DNA of 64,000 nucleotides from JBBDRJ01 sp963766295. GTDB lineage: Bacteria; Actinomycetota; JAICYB01. The stretch covers positions 1,984,001 to 2,048,000 of the forward strand of contig CAVXYW010000002.1 in NCBI GenBank assembly GCA_963766295.1, read 5' to 3'. Below, piece by piece: positions 46,417-55,045 of the stretch. The translations under genes were made by a program, and so were the position numbers. How positions within the stretch are numbered: position 1 is the stretch's first letter; every line of letters starts with the position of its first letter. The notes under the pieces were generated by a model. It searched no databases. It was not told the origin of the DNA and worked only from the letters and a program-made list of their open reading frames with translations.

Positions 46417-47616
46417 CTAGGACTGGACCTTGACCTTGATCGTTCCCTTGCCTAGAGGCGCGAGGCGCTCGAATGCATCGTCCGACAGATCGATGATGCG
46501 GCCGTCGACGTAAGGGCCACGCTGATTGATCTTTACGGCGACCGACTTCCCGTTCTCGACGTTGGTCACCTTCACCACCGAACCGATCGGAAGCGAGCGG
46601 TGCGCAGCAACCAGTCCGTTGGCGCGGAACCACGACGCGCCGCCTTCCTGCGATCCGCCTCCGCCCTTGAACGTGGGCTCCTTGGTGCCGACCTCCACGA
46701 TGTGATCGCGCGGCTTCCGGACGATCTGTTCTTCGAGGACTGCTGTCGAAACGCGCCGGCCGTCCTCGGTGACGATCCGCGTCTTGCGAACCTTCAAGCC
46801 TTCGGAACCTTGCTGGACGACTTTCCGGACCCCGGACTCCATGTTCGGATCGCGGCGCGTCACGTACCCGAAGGGGATCCGGACGTTCTTGCTCTCTACG
46901 ACCCGCCGGACGCGAATCACTCGCACCGACATACCGTCCGCCGGCTCCGCGTCCCGTTTGGGGGTCACGTAGTCATTGGCGCCGACCGCTATCCCGGCCT
47001 GCTTGAGGAGGTTCTCGACGGTGTCGGCGCTGGAAACGACGTCGCGTAGCCGCCCGTCGACGCGGACCTTGGCTTGGATGGCGTTACGGACGAACAAAGA
47101 CATGCCCGGCTCCAGCTTCGTATCGGGAGCCGGATGGACGTGATCGGCCGGACCGGGCTTCATCCCGAGGTCATCGAGCGCGTCACCGACCGTAAGGCCG
47201 CGCGCCGTGACCCGGCGCTCTTCCCCGTCGAGGACGAGCTTGATCGACTTCGCGCGCCGGTAGGAGACCTCACCGCCTTCCCGGAGATCCCCGCTCAGCA
47301 GATCGGTATCGCCGGGAACGATGCCGACACGGATCAACAGATCCTTGGCGTTGTTCGCGTACGTGCTGACACTTCGAACGGCGCCCTCGACATCCAACGA
47401 AACGTCGCGCTGGCCGGCGAAGGCCGCGACCGGAGCGAGCAGAGCGAGAACGAGAATCAGTCCTCGGATGAGCCACTTGGCGGCCGGGTTGGCTTGAGCA
47501 GCGGGCGCGGTCCGAGGGACGGAATGCAGCGGCCGCGGAGGGAGCCGGTGTTCCGGCGTCGTGCCCCTGGAAGGGGCGCGCGTGGGCAGAGAGATCACTT
47601 GTGCAGGGCGGGCCAT
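46417..47616 (-). CDS. Rpf-like cell-wall protein: DUF348 repeats, G5 domain, RlpA-like barrel
   Basis: A 399-residue exported protein. After a ~47-residue cytosolic lead and one membrane/signal helix (IRGLILVLALLAPVAAFAG) come three DUF348 repeats (about 72-113, 126-166, 184-226), a G5 domain (about 235-310) and a C-terminal double-psi beta-barrel (GGASWFRANGLVAAHRSLPIGSVVKVTN...GPYVDGRIIDLS). It occupies the rpfB slot (tatD-rpfB-rsmA-ispE) but carries an RlpA-like barrel in place of the lysozyme-like Rpf domain, so a wall-active or wall-binding role is likely. ATG 47616 has almost no leader. Confidence 0.85.
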   Translation of the reverse strand: MARPAQVISLPTRAPSRGTTPEHRLPPRPLHSVPRTAPAAQANPAAKWLIRGLILVLALLAPVAAFAGQRDVSLDVEGAVRSVSTYANNAKDLLIRVGIVPGDTDLLSGDLREGGEVSYRRAKSIKLVLDGEERRVTARGLTVGDALDDLGMKPGPADHVHPAPDTKLEPGMSLFVRNAIQAKVRVDGRLRDVVSSADTVENLLKQAGIAVGANDYVTPKRDAEPADGMSVRVIRVRRVVESKNVRIPFGYVTRRDPNMESGVRKVVQQGSEGLKVRKTRIVTEDGRRVSTAVLEEQIVRKPRDHIVEVGTKEPTFKGGGGSQEGGASWFRANGLVAAHRSLPIGSVVKVTNVENGKSVAVKINQRGPYVDGRIIDLSDDAFERLAPLGKGTIKVKVQS

Positions 47617-47628
47617 GAGGTTCGCCGG

Positions 47629-47657
47629 AAGCTAACAGCCCCTAACAGCGGGTGCAA
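47629..47657 (-). promoter_or_regulatory. promoter of the Rpf-like gene
   Basis: TTGCAC (47652-47657) and TAGCTT (47629-47634) are 17 nt apart. Transcription would start about 5 nt before the ATG at 47616, a nearly leaderless mRNA with no SD. Confidence 0.5.
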
Positions 47658-47668
47658 ACCTTTGTTCG

Positions 47669-47682
47669 CGAACACACGTTCG
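47669..47682. promoter_or_regulatory. LexA (SOS)-like box
   Basis: CGAACACACGTTCG fits the Gram-positive/actinobacterial SOS consensus CGAACRNRYGTTCG at every defined base. It lies in the 75-nt gap between tatD and the Rpf-like gene, 12 nt upstream of the latter's -35, and is joined to a second palindrome TGTTCGCGAACA (47663-47674). Confidence 0.45.
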
Positions 47683-47691
47683 GTGCTGTGT

Positions 47692-48468
47692 TCATAGCCG
47701 AAACGCTGCGCCGGTGTTGTACGCGAGCACTTCCCCGAGCGCTTCGAGCGACATCGAGCGCTCCAAAGCCATGGTTTGGGCGGTATGAGGTAGCAATCCG
47801 GGGTGATTCGGCTTGCCACGATGCGGATCCGGGGCAAGGAAAGGCGCGTCGGTTTCGATGAGCAGTAGCTCAGGTGGAAGTGCGCGGGCTGCACGCCGCA
47901 GTTCTTCATTCTTTTGGTAGGTGATATTGCCCGCGAACGAGCAGTAGAAACCTCGTTCGGCACATTTGCGTGCGAACTCGACATCACCGCTGAAGCAGTG
48001 CATGACGACCGTGGGCGGTGCGCCGACTTCGTCGAGCACTGCGAGCACTCGGTCGTGCGCGTCGCGGCAATGGATCACCAGGGTGCGGTCGGCTTGCTTG
48101 GCGAGATCGATGTGCGCCCGGAAAGCACGTTTCTGAAGCTCTAGTGGAGATCGGTCACGGTAAGTGTCGAGTCCGGTTTCGCCTATCCCTACCACTCCGG
48201 GAGCCGATGCGAGCTCGCCGATCTTGGCCATCGCTGAGTCCGGATCGGCTTCGAACTCTTCCAGATCGTTGGGGTGGATCCCGACACAGGCATGGATCCG
48301 TCCGGCATGATTGGCGGCTCGCCGGGCGCTGAGGGCAGATTCTTCGGTCCCCATGCCGATGTCGATGACGGTCTCGACGCCGGCCGCAGCGGCATCGTTC
48401 AGAACTTCATCTAGAGGACGATCGATGTGTCCGAGGTGACAGTGAGTGTCCGTGAAAGGAGCGGTCAC
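47692..48468 (-). CDS. tatD: TatD-family metal-dependent hydrolase (DNase)
   Basis: A TIM-barrel hydrolase with reported DNase activity. Metal ligands: H9 and H11 (DTHCH), E in GIGETGLDTY, H in LVIHCRDAHD and HCFSGD, D in IETDAPFLAPD. Length is 258 residues. Its GTG overlaps the metG stop by 4 nt. Confidence 0.93.
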   Translation of the reverse strand: MTAPFTDTHCHLGHIDRPLDEVLNDAAAAGVETVIDIGMGTEESALSARRAANHAGRIHACVGIHPNDLEEFEADPDSAMAKIGELASAPGVVGIGETGLDTYRDRSPLELQKRAFRAHIDLAKQADRTLVIHCRDAHDRVLAVLDEVGAPPTVVMHCFSGDVEFARKCAERGFYCSFAGNITYQKNEELRRAARALPPELLLIETDAPFLAPDPHRGKPNHPGLLPHTAQTMALERSMSLEALGEVLAYNTGAAFRL

Positions 48469-49982
48469 GCTTCGATTCTGGGGAAGAGCGCTTCGCCCAC
48501 CCGGACGCGGTTCCCGCTCGGACTGCCGCCATCGAGCTTCGGATCGCCTTCGAAACCGAGACGAGACCAGAGGTCCTTCATGGCGATGGGCATGGCAGGT
48601 GAAAGCAATGCCGCGAGCGCCGTCAATGCTTCAGCCGTTACGGCGAGGACGCCCGCAACCAGCGGTCGATTGCCTTCGTCCTTGGCGAGCTTCCACGGTT
48701 CGCGTTCGACGAGGTACTTATTCGCGTGACGGACGATCTCCCAGATCCGAGCTACGGCGTCGGTGACCTTTAGCTCGCTGATCATCGCGTCGGCTTCGGA
48801 CGCTGCAGATTCGATCTCAGCACGCACCGACTTCTCGGGGCCCTCCGATATCTCGGGTTGAGGAACAACACCCTCGAAGTAACGCTCGACCATGTTCAGC
48901 GTCCGGCTGACGAGGTTCCCGAGATCGTTGGCGAGTTCTGCGTTGTACCGCGCTTGCATGTCCTCTAAGGAAAAGTTGCCGTCTTCCCACCAGGAACCCG
49001 CACGGAGGAACTGGAACCTGTAGGCATCGAGCCCGTACTCATCGACGAGTTCGTACGGGGAGATTTCGGTGATTCCCCGTCCGGACTTGGAGATCTTCTC
49101 GCCGCCGACCAGCAGCCAGCCGTGAGCAAAGACACGCTTCGGTAGCGGCAATCCCACCGACATCAACATCGCCGGCCACACGACCGCGTGATGACGAACG
49201 ATCTCCTTGCCGATCACGTGAACATCGGCCGGCCAGCAGGATCCGAAAAGGTCTCCATTGGGGTAGCCAAGCGCCGTTATGTAGTTCTGCAACGCCTCGA
49301 TCCAGACGTAGATGATGTGCGACTCGTTCCGAGGCAACCGGATCCCCCAGCTGAGAGACGTGCGTGTTATCGGCTGGTCCTGGAGGCCCTGCTTGAGCAG
49401 CGAGTACATCTCGTTGTACGCGCGCTTGGGTTGAAGGAAATCCGGTTGTTCGTCGTAGAGCTTGAGTAAGCGTTCGTTGTAGTCGGAGAGACGGAAGAAG
49501 TAGTTCTCCTCCTGCAAACGCTGCACGGGCCGGTGGTGGATCGGACACAAGCCGTCAACCAGCTCGTCGTCTCCCTTGAACTCCTCGCACCGGTCGCAAT
49601 ACCAGCCCTCGTAGGTGCCGAGATAAACGTCGTTCGAGTCCATGAGCTTGTCCATGAACTGAATGACGCCTTCTTTGTGTCTGGGCTCGCTCGTACGGAT
49701 GAAATCGTCGTTGGAGATCTCGAGTCTCTGCCACAGCTCCTTCCATCTCGGGACGATGTGATCGACCCATTCCTGCGGGCTCATTCCGTGCTCTTCGGCC
49801 GCAGGGACGACGCCGCCGCCGTGTTCGTCCGTACCGGTCAGGAAGAACGTGTTGCGTCCGTGGAGCCGATGCCAACGGGCGATGAAATCGCACACGACGG
49901 TCGGATACGCGCTTCCGAGATGCGGGACATCGCTCGGGTAATAGATGGGTGTCGTGATGTAGAAGGTGTCTTTGTCCGTCAC
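48465..49982 (-). CDS. metG: methionyl-tRNA synthetase
   Basis: Class I synthetase charging tRNA-Met. The HIGH motif is HLGS (PSDVPHLGSAY, near residue 18), the KMSKS loop is KISKS (GGEKISKSGRG, near 298), and the connective peptide holds CDRC and CPIH zinc ligands. The C-terminal anticodon-binding domain ends at 505 residues without a tRNA-binding EMAP extension. The GTG start overlaps the rsmI stop. Confidence 0.95.
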   Translation of the reverse strand: MTDKDTFYITTPIYYPSDVPHLGSAYPTVVCDFIARWHRLHGRNTFFLTGTDEHGGGVVPAAEEHGMSPQEWVDHIVPRWKELWQRLEISNDDFIRTSEPRHKEGVIQFMDKLMDSNDVYLGTYEGWYCDRCEEFKGDDELVDGLCPIHHRPVQRLQEENYFFRLSDYNERLLKLYDEQPDFLQPKRAYNEMYSLLKQGLQDQPITRTSLSWGIRLPRNESHIIYVWIEALQNYITALGYPNGDLFGSCWPADVHVIGKEIVRHHAVVWPAMLMSVGLPLPKRVFAHGWLLVGGEKISKSGRGITEISPYELVDEYGLDAYRFQFLRAGSWWEDGNFSLEDMQARYNAELANDLGNLVSRTLNMVERYFEGVVPQPEISEGPEKSVRAEIESAASEADAMISELKVTDAVARIWEIVRHANKYLVEREPWKLAKDEGNRPLVAGVLAVTAEALTALAALLSPAMPIAMKDLWSRLGFEGDPKLDGGSPSGNRVRVGEALFPRIEA

Positions 49983-50818
49983 GACGAGCCCTTCCGTTCT
50001 TGGAGCACACGATCGTACAAGGCTCTGCGCGGAACCCCGCGTTGCTCGGCGACCGCTCGCGTCGCTTCGCGCACACTCTCACCCGATCCGATCCGGTCGA
50101 GAGCTTCCACAACAGCCGCTTCGACATCGCCGACCGCTTCCGGTGCTCCTTCAACGACCAGAACGAGCTCTCCTTTGACCGGCTTTCGCTGGAGCTCCGC
50201 AACCAGTTCGGTGAGCCGGCCTCTCCGGACCTCTTCATGAAGCTTGGTGAGCTCCCGGCAGAGCGCGACCTCACGATCTCCCAGCACCTCGAGCATGTCG
50301 GCCAGCGTTTTGTCGAGGCGGTGCGGCGCCTCGAAGAAAACGAGAGTCCGCCGCTGCGTCGCGAGTTCTTCGAGGCGCCGCTTCCTCTCACCGGCACGTC
50401 GCGGAAGGAAGCCTTCGAATACGAATGAATCCGAAGGCAGGCCAGAAACCACGACGGCCGCGAGGAGGGCCGAGGGTCCCGGAACCGGTTCGACCGCGAC
50501 GCCGACGGCGATCGCCGCTCTTATGAGCCTGTAGCCGGGATCGGAGATGGACGGTGTGCCGGCCTCCGACACAAGAGCGACCGACTCGCCTCGTTTGATG
50601 CGATCGAGCAGCTCCGGCGTCCGGACCGCTTCGTTGTGATCGTGATATGAGACCAGCGTCGTCCCGATGCCGTGATGCGACAGCAACTTGCGCGTTGTTC
50701 TCGTGTCCTCGGCCGCCACAACGTCGACCTCGCCAAGTACGCGCAGAGCGCGAAGAGTAATGTCCGCCAGATTTCCGATGGGTGTTGCGACAACGAAGAG
50801 CCTGCCCTCCGATGCCAT
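49979..50818 (-). CDS. rsmI: 16S rRNA 2'-O-ribose C1402 methyltransferase
   Basis: Tetrapyrrole-methylase-fold enzyme that methylates C1402 of 16S rRNA. LFVVATPIGNLADITLRAL, AAEDTRTTRKLLSHHGI and VSEAGTPSISDPGYRL are signatures. ATG 50818 lies 2 nt after the DUF192 stop and gives 279 residues; the extra 17 codons upstream are inside that gene. rsmI-metG pairing is usual. Confidence 0.94.
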   Translation of the reverse strand: MASEGRLFVVATPIGNLADITLRALRVLGEVDVVAAEDTRTTRKLLSHHGIGTTLVSYHDHNEAVRTPELLDRIKRGESVALVSEAGTPSISDPGYRLIRAAIAVGVAVEPVPGPSALLAAVVVSGLPSDSFVFEGFLPRRAGERKRRLEELATQRRTLVFFEAPHRLDKTLADMLEVLGDREVALCRELTKLHEEVRRGRLTELVAELQRKPVKGELVLVVEGAPEAVGDVEAAVVEALDRIGSGESVREATRAVAEQRGVPRRALYDRVLQERKGSS

Positions 50819-50820
50819 GG

Positions 50821-51177
50821 CTATGCCGTCCGTTCCAACAGCAGGCGCACACCGACTTCTAGTCCGCACATCGACGCTTGCCCGTCCGGAAGCTCAACGC
50901 ACGTTAGGGCTTTGCGAACGAACCTCGAGATCCTTCGCGGGGTGAGTGTTTGGACATGCACGACTGTTTCGTCCCTGTCACGGAACACCGCATCGATGGA
51001 GAAACGCAGACCGAAAGTGTGGACCTGTCGGCAAGGGTCGAGCACGATCGCTTCGCCCGCTTGCAAATTCTCGCGGCCGCGAAGTCCTTTAAAGCGCAAG
51101 TAGAACGTGTTCCCTTTTGTGACGCGGTCGGCAACGACGCCATTGGGTCCGATGAGTCGAAACGGATTGTTAACCAT
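50821..51177 (-). CDS. DUF192 family protein
   Basis: A 118-residue DUF192 domain: FYLRFKGLRGRENLQAGEAIVLDPC, VHTFGLRFSIDAVFRDRDETVVHV and CVELPDGQA match the family. No signal peptide, so it is cytosolic. Function unknown. It heads the rsmI-metG run. Confidence 0.75.
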   Translation of the reverse strand: MVNNPFRLIGPNGVVADRVTKGNTFYLRFKGLRGRENLQAGEAIVLDPCRQVHTFGLRFSIDAVFRDRDETVVHVQTLTPRRISRFVRKALTCVELPDGQASMCGLEVGVRLLLERTA

Positions 51178-51247
51178 CGCTCAAATGCTAGAGCTACCTG
51201 GGCACTTGCCTTCGGGGTCTACGCTTTGGGCAACACGGGAGAGTTGA

Positions 51248-51502
51248 TTGACACCTAATAGGTCGCGCACCAGCAGATCCCGTTGTCCGGTGTGCGGAAG
51301 CCGGCGACTAGTCCCGAGCCTTGGACGTCTCGGCAACTCCAACGCGCGCGCTAGAGAAAACAGCGGAACCGAAGCTCCAAAGTTCCTCTGGCGTTGCCGA
51401 GCGTGCAGAACTTCGATGCGCGCAACAGCCAGCCCCGGAATCTGGAAGCGACGCAAGCCTCTTTCGAACTGGCTCGGTGGGCGCGCTACGACGAACGTCT
51501 AG
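51248..51502 (+). CDS. possible small zinc-ribbon protein
   Basis: An 84-codon frame from TTG with GGGAGAG just upstream. It encodes CPVCGSRRL near residues 13-21 and WRCRACRTSM about 27 residues later, two CxxC knuckles, then a basic tail. It fills an otherwise empty 321-nt gap. No family recognised; the 3' end overlaps the opposing membrane-protein gene by 4 nt. The call rests on the paired CxxC motifs. Confidence 0.45.
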   Translation: MTPNRSRTSRSRCPVCGSRRLVPSLGRLGNSNARARENSGTEAPKFLWRCRACRTSMRATASPGIWKRRKPLSNWLGGRATTNV

Positions 51503-51924
51503 TTCCCTATACCGGACTGTCGTCCCGATTCGGGCATCGGTCTCACAACGGCCGGACGAAACCCATCACCCGCTGCACCGTTGCGCGACCGCTTGATCGA
51601 TTCGTACAGTTTCGCGCCCGCCCAAGCCGCGACACCGGCCGCAGCGATCCACGCGGCGCCCTTCGGTATCACGTTCACAGTTACGGGAGCAGCTTGCGGC
51701 ATCACCGGTGCGCCCCTTTGCTTCTTGTTCTTGCGTCCTCTGCGGCTGCGGCGAAAAGCGAAGGCCAGCGCCGATCCACCAACACTTGAACCGGCAGCGA
51801 TCCCGGCGATCTTCTTACCCCAGCCGGCGATCGGGAACTTCTGCTCGATCGCTTCGAGCTTGTTTCCGAGCGAGGCTCGGAGCTCTTCGATCTCTTTTAG
51901 CTTGTCATCTGCTCGCGAGCCCAT
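51499..51924 (-). CDS. small membrane protein, DUF3618-like
   Basis: 141 residues: an N-terminal helix KLKEIEELRASLGNKLEAIEQKFP, then hydrophobic segments near 39-56 and 88-105 (GAAWIAAAGVAAWAGAKLYE) with basic linkers. It resembles DUF3618 partners of actinobacterial holin-X proteins, and its start overlaps the upstream holin-family gene by 28 nt. The role is presumably at the envelope. Confidence 0.6.
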   Translation of the reverse strand: MGSRADDKLKEIEELRASLGNKLEAIEQKFPIAGWGKKIAGIAAGSSVGGSALAFAFRRSRRGRKNKKQRGAPVMPQAAPVTVNVIPKGAAWIAAAGVAAWAGAKLYESIKRSRNGAAGDGFRPAVVRPMPESGRQSGIGN

Positions 51925-52286
51925 CGGACGTCCTCCTTTATTGATGCGATCGAGCGCTCGAGGCCGACGCGTCGCCGGCGCATGATCGCCAAACCGGTCA
52001 GCACTCCCAAAACGGCAAACCCGAAGAGGCCGCCGGCCACGATGGCGAACGAAACGGCATCGGAAAACGGCAGCCAGTGAGCAAGCGAAAAGAGTCCGAA
52101 GAGGAAGGCCGGGAGCAGGCCGATGATCGCCAAGGCGATGAGACCGGCGCCCAGAAGCTGAGCCTTCAGCCCCTCCATGAGCTCGATGCGGGCGAGCTCG
52201 ATCTCCTTGCGGATGAGCAGACGGAGGTCATCGGCGACGTCCATCACGAGCTCGGCCGTGGACCGGGTCGCTTCAGTCACCCTCAC
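51897..52286 (-). CDS. phage-holin-family (DUF1469) membrane protein
   Basis: A 129-residue protein with an amphipathic N-terminal helix (ELVMDVADDLRLLIRKEIELARIEL) and two transmembrane helices (about 49-70 and 78-101) followed by an RRRR cluster. This is the actinobacterial Holin-X/DUF1469 pattern. Despite the name it is usually chromosomal and not from a prophage; no phage genes are nearby. Confidence 0.8.
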   Translation of the reverse strand: MRVTEATRSTAELVMDVADDLRLLIRKEIELARIELMEGLKAQLLGAGLIALAIIGLLPAFLFGLFSLAHWLPFSDAVSFAIVAGGLFGFAVLGVLTGLAIMRRRRVGLERSIASIKEDVRWAREQMTS

Positions 52287-52375
52287 ACCTCCGGTGATTG
52301 AGTCTCAAACGCATGGTGCCCACTACGCGCCGCGCTTGAATCGTCTCAGTGATACCTAGCAGCATACCGATTGAC

Positions 52376-53431
52376 ATGCGCCTCTCCGACCTCCCGACAC
52401 CTGCGCTCTGCGTGGATATAGAAGCCTTTGAGAGGAATATCGACAGGATGCACGGCTTCTTCAAAAACCGGCCATGCGGCATCCGTCCCCACGTGAAAGC
52501 GCACAAGACGCCGGCCATAGCGCGGATCCAGATCGATGCCGGCTCGTGCACCGGCCTGTGCTGTGCAGTCGTCTCCGAAGCCGAGATATTCGCGGATCAC
52601 GGTTTCGACGACATGCTCATCGCCAACGAGGTTTGCGACCCCACGAAGATCGACCGCCTTCGCGCGCTCGACGAACGCGTCACGCTGACCGTCGCCGTCG
52701 ACTCTCTCAAAGCGATAGAGATCCTCGAAGGAACGGGACTACGTGTTCTGGTCGATGTGAACATCGGACTGCCCCGTTGCGGATGCGCACCAAGCGACGC
52801 CGTGTCTATAGCGCAAGCGGCCGATCGCGCGGGGCTTCGTGTGGTTGGAGTGATGGGATACGAAGGCCACGTCACGATCATGGAGAACGTCGAGGAGCGA
52901 GCCGACGCCACACGGAAAGCGATCGGCATCCTTATCTCTGTCGTCGACGAGCTGAAGGTCGCCGGCTTTGACACCGGAATCGTCAGCGCCGGGTCGACTC
53001 TTTCTTATGACGTCACGGGAACGATCGACGGTGTAACCGAGATACAAGCCGGAAGCTATGCGCTGATGGATACGTTGTTTGCGGCGTCCAGTCCCTTCGA
53101 AGAAGCGCTTCGATGCATGACGACGCTGACAAGCGTTCAGGGGAACATCGCCGTCCTCGATGCGGGCCTGAAGACCATGTCGGTCGATCACGGCGACCCG
53201 AAGCTGCCCGAAGACGTCGCTGCCGACGTCCTGTTCTTGTCCGACGAGCACACGACACTGGCTACGCGTGACGGATTCTCGGGCGTGGCCGGCGATCGGA
53301 TCTGGTTGCGTCCCTCACACGTCGATCCGACGGTGAACCTGCACGACCAACTCTTCGCGTTCAAAGGCGACGAAGTCGTTCACGTATGGGACGTTGCCGC
53401 GCGCGGTTACTCGTCCCCGGCCGTCTCATGA
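52376..53431 (+). CDS. DSD1-family PLP enzyme (D-serine/D-threonine aldolase-like)
   Basis: An alanine-racemase-fold enzyme. It opens LSDLPTPALCVDIEAFERNI; the PLP lysine lies in RPHVKAHKTP (residues 37-46). DVNIGLPRCG and YEGHV contact the cofactor, and the metal site RPSHVDPTVNLHD is near the end. Family members cleave D-3-hydroxy amino acids; the substrate here is unknown. ATG 52376 fits the family start; GTG 52349 adds nine residues. It overlaps the next gene by 4 nt. Confidence 0.85.
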   Translation: MRLSDLPTPALCVDIEAFERNIDRMHGFFKNRPCGIRPHVKAHKTPAIARIQIDAGSCTGLCCAVVSEAEIFADHGFDDMLIANEVCDPTKIDRLRALDERVTLTVAVDSLKAIEILEGTGLRVLVDVNIGLPRCGCAPSDAVSIAQAADRAGLRVVGVMGYEGHVTIMENVEERADATRKAIGILISVVDELKVAGFDTGIVSAGSTLSYDVTGTIDGVTEIQAGSYALMDTLFAASSPFEEALRCMTTLTSVQGNIAVLDAGLKTMSVDHGDPKLPEDVAADVLFLSDEHTTLATRDGFSGVAGDRIWLRPSHVDPTVNLHDQLFAFKGDEVVHVWDVAARGYSSPAVS

Positions 53432-54210
53432 GCACGTGGGAACAGGAGCTCAGTTTCGCCCACCACCTCGCCGACCGAGCCGACGCGATTTCTCTCGGCT
53501 ACTTCCGGAACGAATCGATGAACGTCCGGACGAAATCGGACGGAACCCCTGTCACCCAAGCCGACGAAGAAGTGGAAGCCGCTCTTCGCTCCGAGATCGC
53601 CGCCGCCTATCCGGATCATTCGATCTTCGGGGAAGAGGAGGGTGCGAGCGGAACGTCGGAGACGACGAGATGGATCTTGGATCCGATCGACGGAACCAAG
53701 AACTACTCGTGGGGCATCCCGAACTGGGCCACGTTGATCGCACTCGAGGTCGAAAGCGAGATCGTTTGCGGCGTCGTCAGCGCACCGGCCATCGGCGAGC
53801 GTTACTCGGCCGCGAAGGGAGCGGGGGCGACGCTGAACGGGGAGCCGATCCGCGTTTCCGAGGTGACGGACCTTAGGGATGCCCGGCTGGGGTTCACGTC
53901 CGCCGCGGAATTCACCAAGCTCGGGATGGGGAAGACGTTCGACAAGCTGCTGGCGACCGTGGCCCACGACCGGGGCATCGGCGACTTCTACGCGCACATG
54001 CTCGTTGCCCAGGGAGCTCTCGACCTCGTGGTCGAGCCGATCATGGCTCCGTGGGACCTGGGCCCCCTGATCGTGATCGTGGACGAAGCCGGGGGGCGCC
54101 TGACCGACCTCGCGGGCCGCGGGCACATCTACGGCCTCAACTGCCTCACCACCAACGGAGCCCTGCATGAGGCGGCTTTGGAGCTGGTCGAGGGGTCCAA
54201 GAGCGCCTGA
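53428..54210 (+). CDS. inositol-monophosphatase-family phosphatase (HisN-like)
   Basis: 260 residues of the Mg-dependent IMPase fold. Metal motifs: IFGEEEGAS (first Glu pair), WILDPIDGTKNY, and the C-terminal PWDLGPLIVIVDEAGG. Actinobacterial HisN enzymes (histidinol-phosphate phosphatase) have this length and motif set; inositol or other sugar phosphates are alternatives. Its ATG overlaps the preceding stop (ATGA). Confidence 0.88.
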   Translation: MSTWEQELSFAHHLADRADAISLGYFRNESMNVRTKSDGTPVTQADEEVEAALRSEIAAAYPDHSIFGEEEGASGTSETTRWILDPIDGTKNYSWGIPNWATLIALEVESEIVCGVVSAPAIGERYSAAKGAGATLNGEPIRVSEVTDLRDARLGFTSAAEFTKLGMGKTFDKLLATVAHDRGIGDFYAHMLVAQGALDLVVEPIMAPWDLGPLIVIVDEAGGRLTDLAGRGHIYGLNCLTTNGALHEAALELVEGSKSA

Positions 54211-54246
54211 AAACCCCGAAATCCGCCCTCTAGGCCCCCCGACCTG

Positions 54247-54265
54247 CGGAAATGTCATATTTCCG
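54247..54265. repeat. inverted repeat after the IMPase-family gene
   Basis: CGGAAAT-GTCAT-ATTTCCG, a perfect 7-bp inverted repeat with a 5-nt loop, 37 nt after the stop. It may be a weak terminator or a protein site. Confidence 0.35.
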
Positions 54266-54330
54266 TAATAGCGCCGTCCTTGGATTTTGATGTCGATGGC
54301 CGATTCTGTTGACGGTTGCATCGACGGAAG

Positions 54331-54362
54331 CGCCGCCGCTCCGAAGGCCACGGACGGCGGCG
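54331..54362 (+). terminator. Rho-independent terminator (plus strand)
   Basis: CGCCGCCG pairs with CGGCGGCG and an inner TCCG with CGGA, leaving one bulged C; TTTGCGTTT follows. It ends the plus-strand pair before the convergent GerMN gene. Confidence 0.7.
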
Positions 54363-54394
54363 TTTGCGTTTCAGGGACTGTTGGTCCTGGACCC

Positions 54395-55045
54395 CTAGCC
54401 CGCCTGGACCTGCGACTCCCCAACTTCCTCACCGAGCTCGCGATGCACCGGAGCGAACTGTGAGTACTGCTCCCGGGTAACCATCTCATGTGCCATCCCG
54501 TCCTGGTCCACCACGGGCTGGGTCGCCCCGTGGATGCTGAACCGGACAGCGTCGACGTCGGGTAGCTCCGTCAACGTGTACACAACCTGCGCAACCGCAG
54601 GAGCTGTATCAGGTCGGACTCGGCCGCCTCGAACTGGGCCGATAGGTTCACATCGGCCAAGCCGTCCTCGACAGAGATGCTCAGGAGCTCCGCGCCCTTC
54701 GATCGCTGTCGCCAATTCGGGCTGTCTCCTCGGGTGGCCGGCAAGTCGCATCGGCTTCGGGTTAGCAGAAGCGACGATCTACCTCGATCTCCGGACGGGT
54801 CGACGCTAACGTCTCGCGCTCGATTAGGCCAGTTTGAACCGGTTCACCGAGAGTCCGACCACTTTCGTCGGTTCGCAGGAAGTACAGAGCCGCGCTGAAA
54901 CGGCGCTCGTCCGTCACTGGCCCGACGTCGCCTCTCCGTAAAGCTCGGACGGAAGGTCGTCCCGCGCCAGAACGGTGACCTCAGTGCCGCTGGAGCAACC
55001 GATCAAAGCGAGCATCAGCACGAGCGGGATCAGGCGTTTGATCAT
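54395..55045 (-). pseudogene. GerMN-domain lipoprotein, frame-disrupted (LpqB-like slot)
   Basis: The ATG at 55045 overlaps the kinase stop (ATGA) and opens MIKRLIPLVLMLALIGC with a lipobox. The frame stops early at SELYGEATSGQ, then continues in another frame (VTDERRFSAALYFLRT). The GerMN core is split over frames: LATAI, then AELLSISVEDGLADVNLSAQF, then VVYTLTELPDVDAVRFSIHG, ending QVQAG. At least three indels are needed; the total of 651 nt is divisible by three, as expected if they cancel. In actinobacteria mtrA-mtrB is followed by GerMN lipoprotein LpqB; no beta-propeller follows here. Sequence error or recent decay cannot be separated. Confidence 0.75.

Noticed and set aside
51181..51456. 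91-codon minus-strand frame after the DUF192 gene
   Set aside because: No motif and no SD; the plus-strand CxxC frame is the better candidate.
51897..52286. Prophage holin
   Set aside because: Family name only; no endolysin, tail, capsid or integrase genes around it.
53407..54489. 360-codon minus-strand frame opposite the IMPase-family gene
   Set aside because: The plus strand has clear IMPase motifs; this frame has none.
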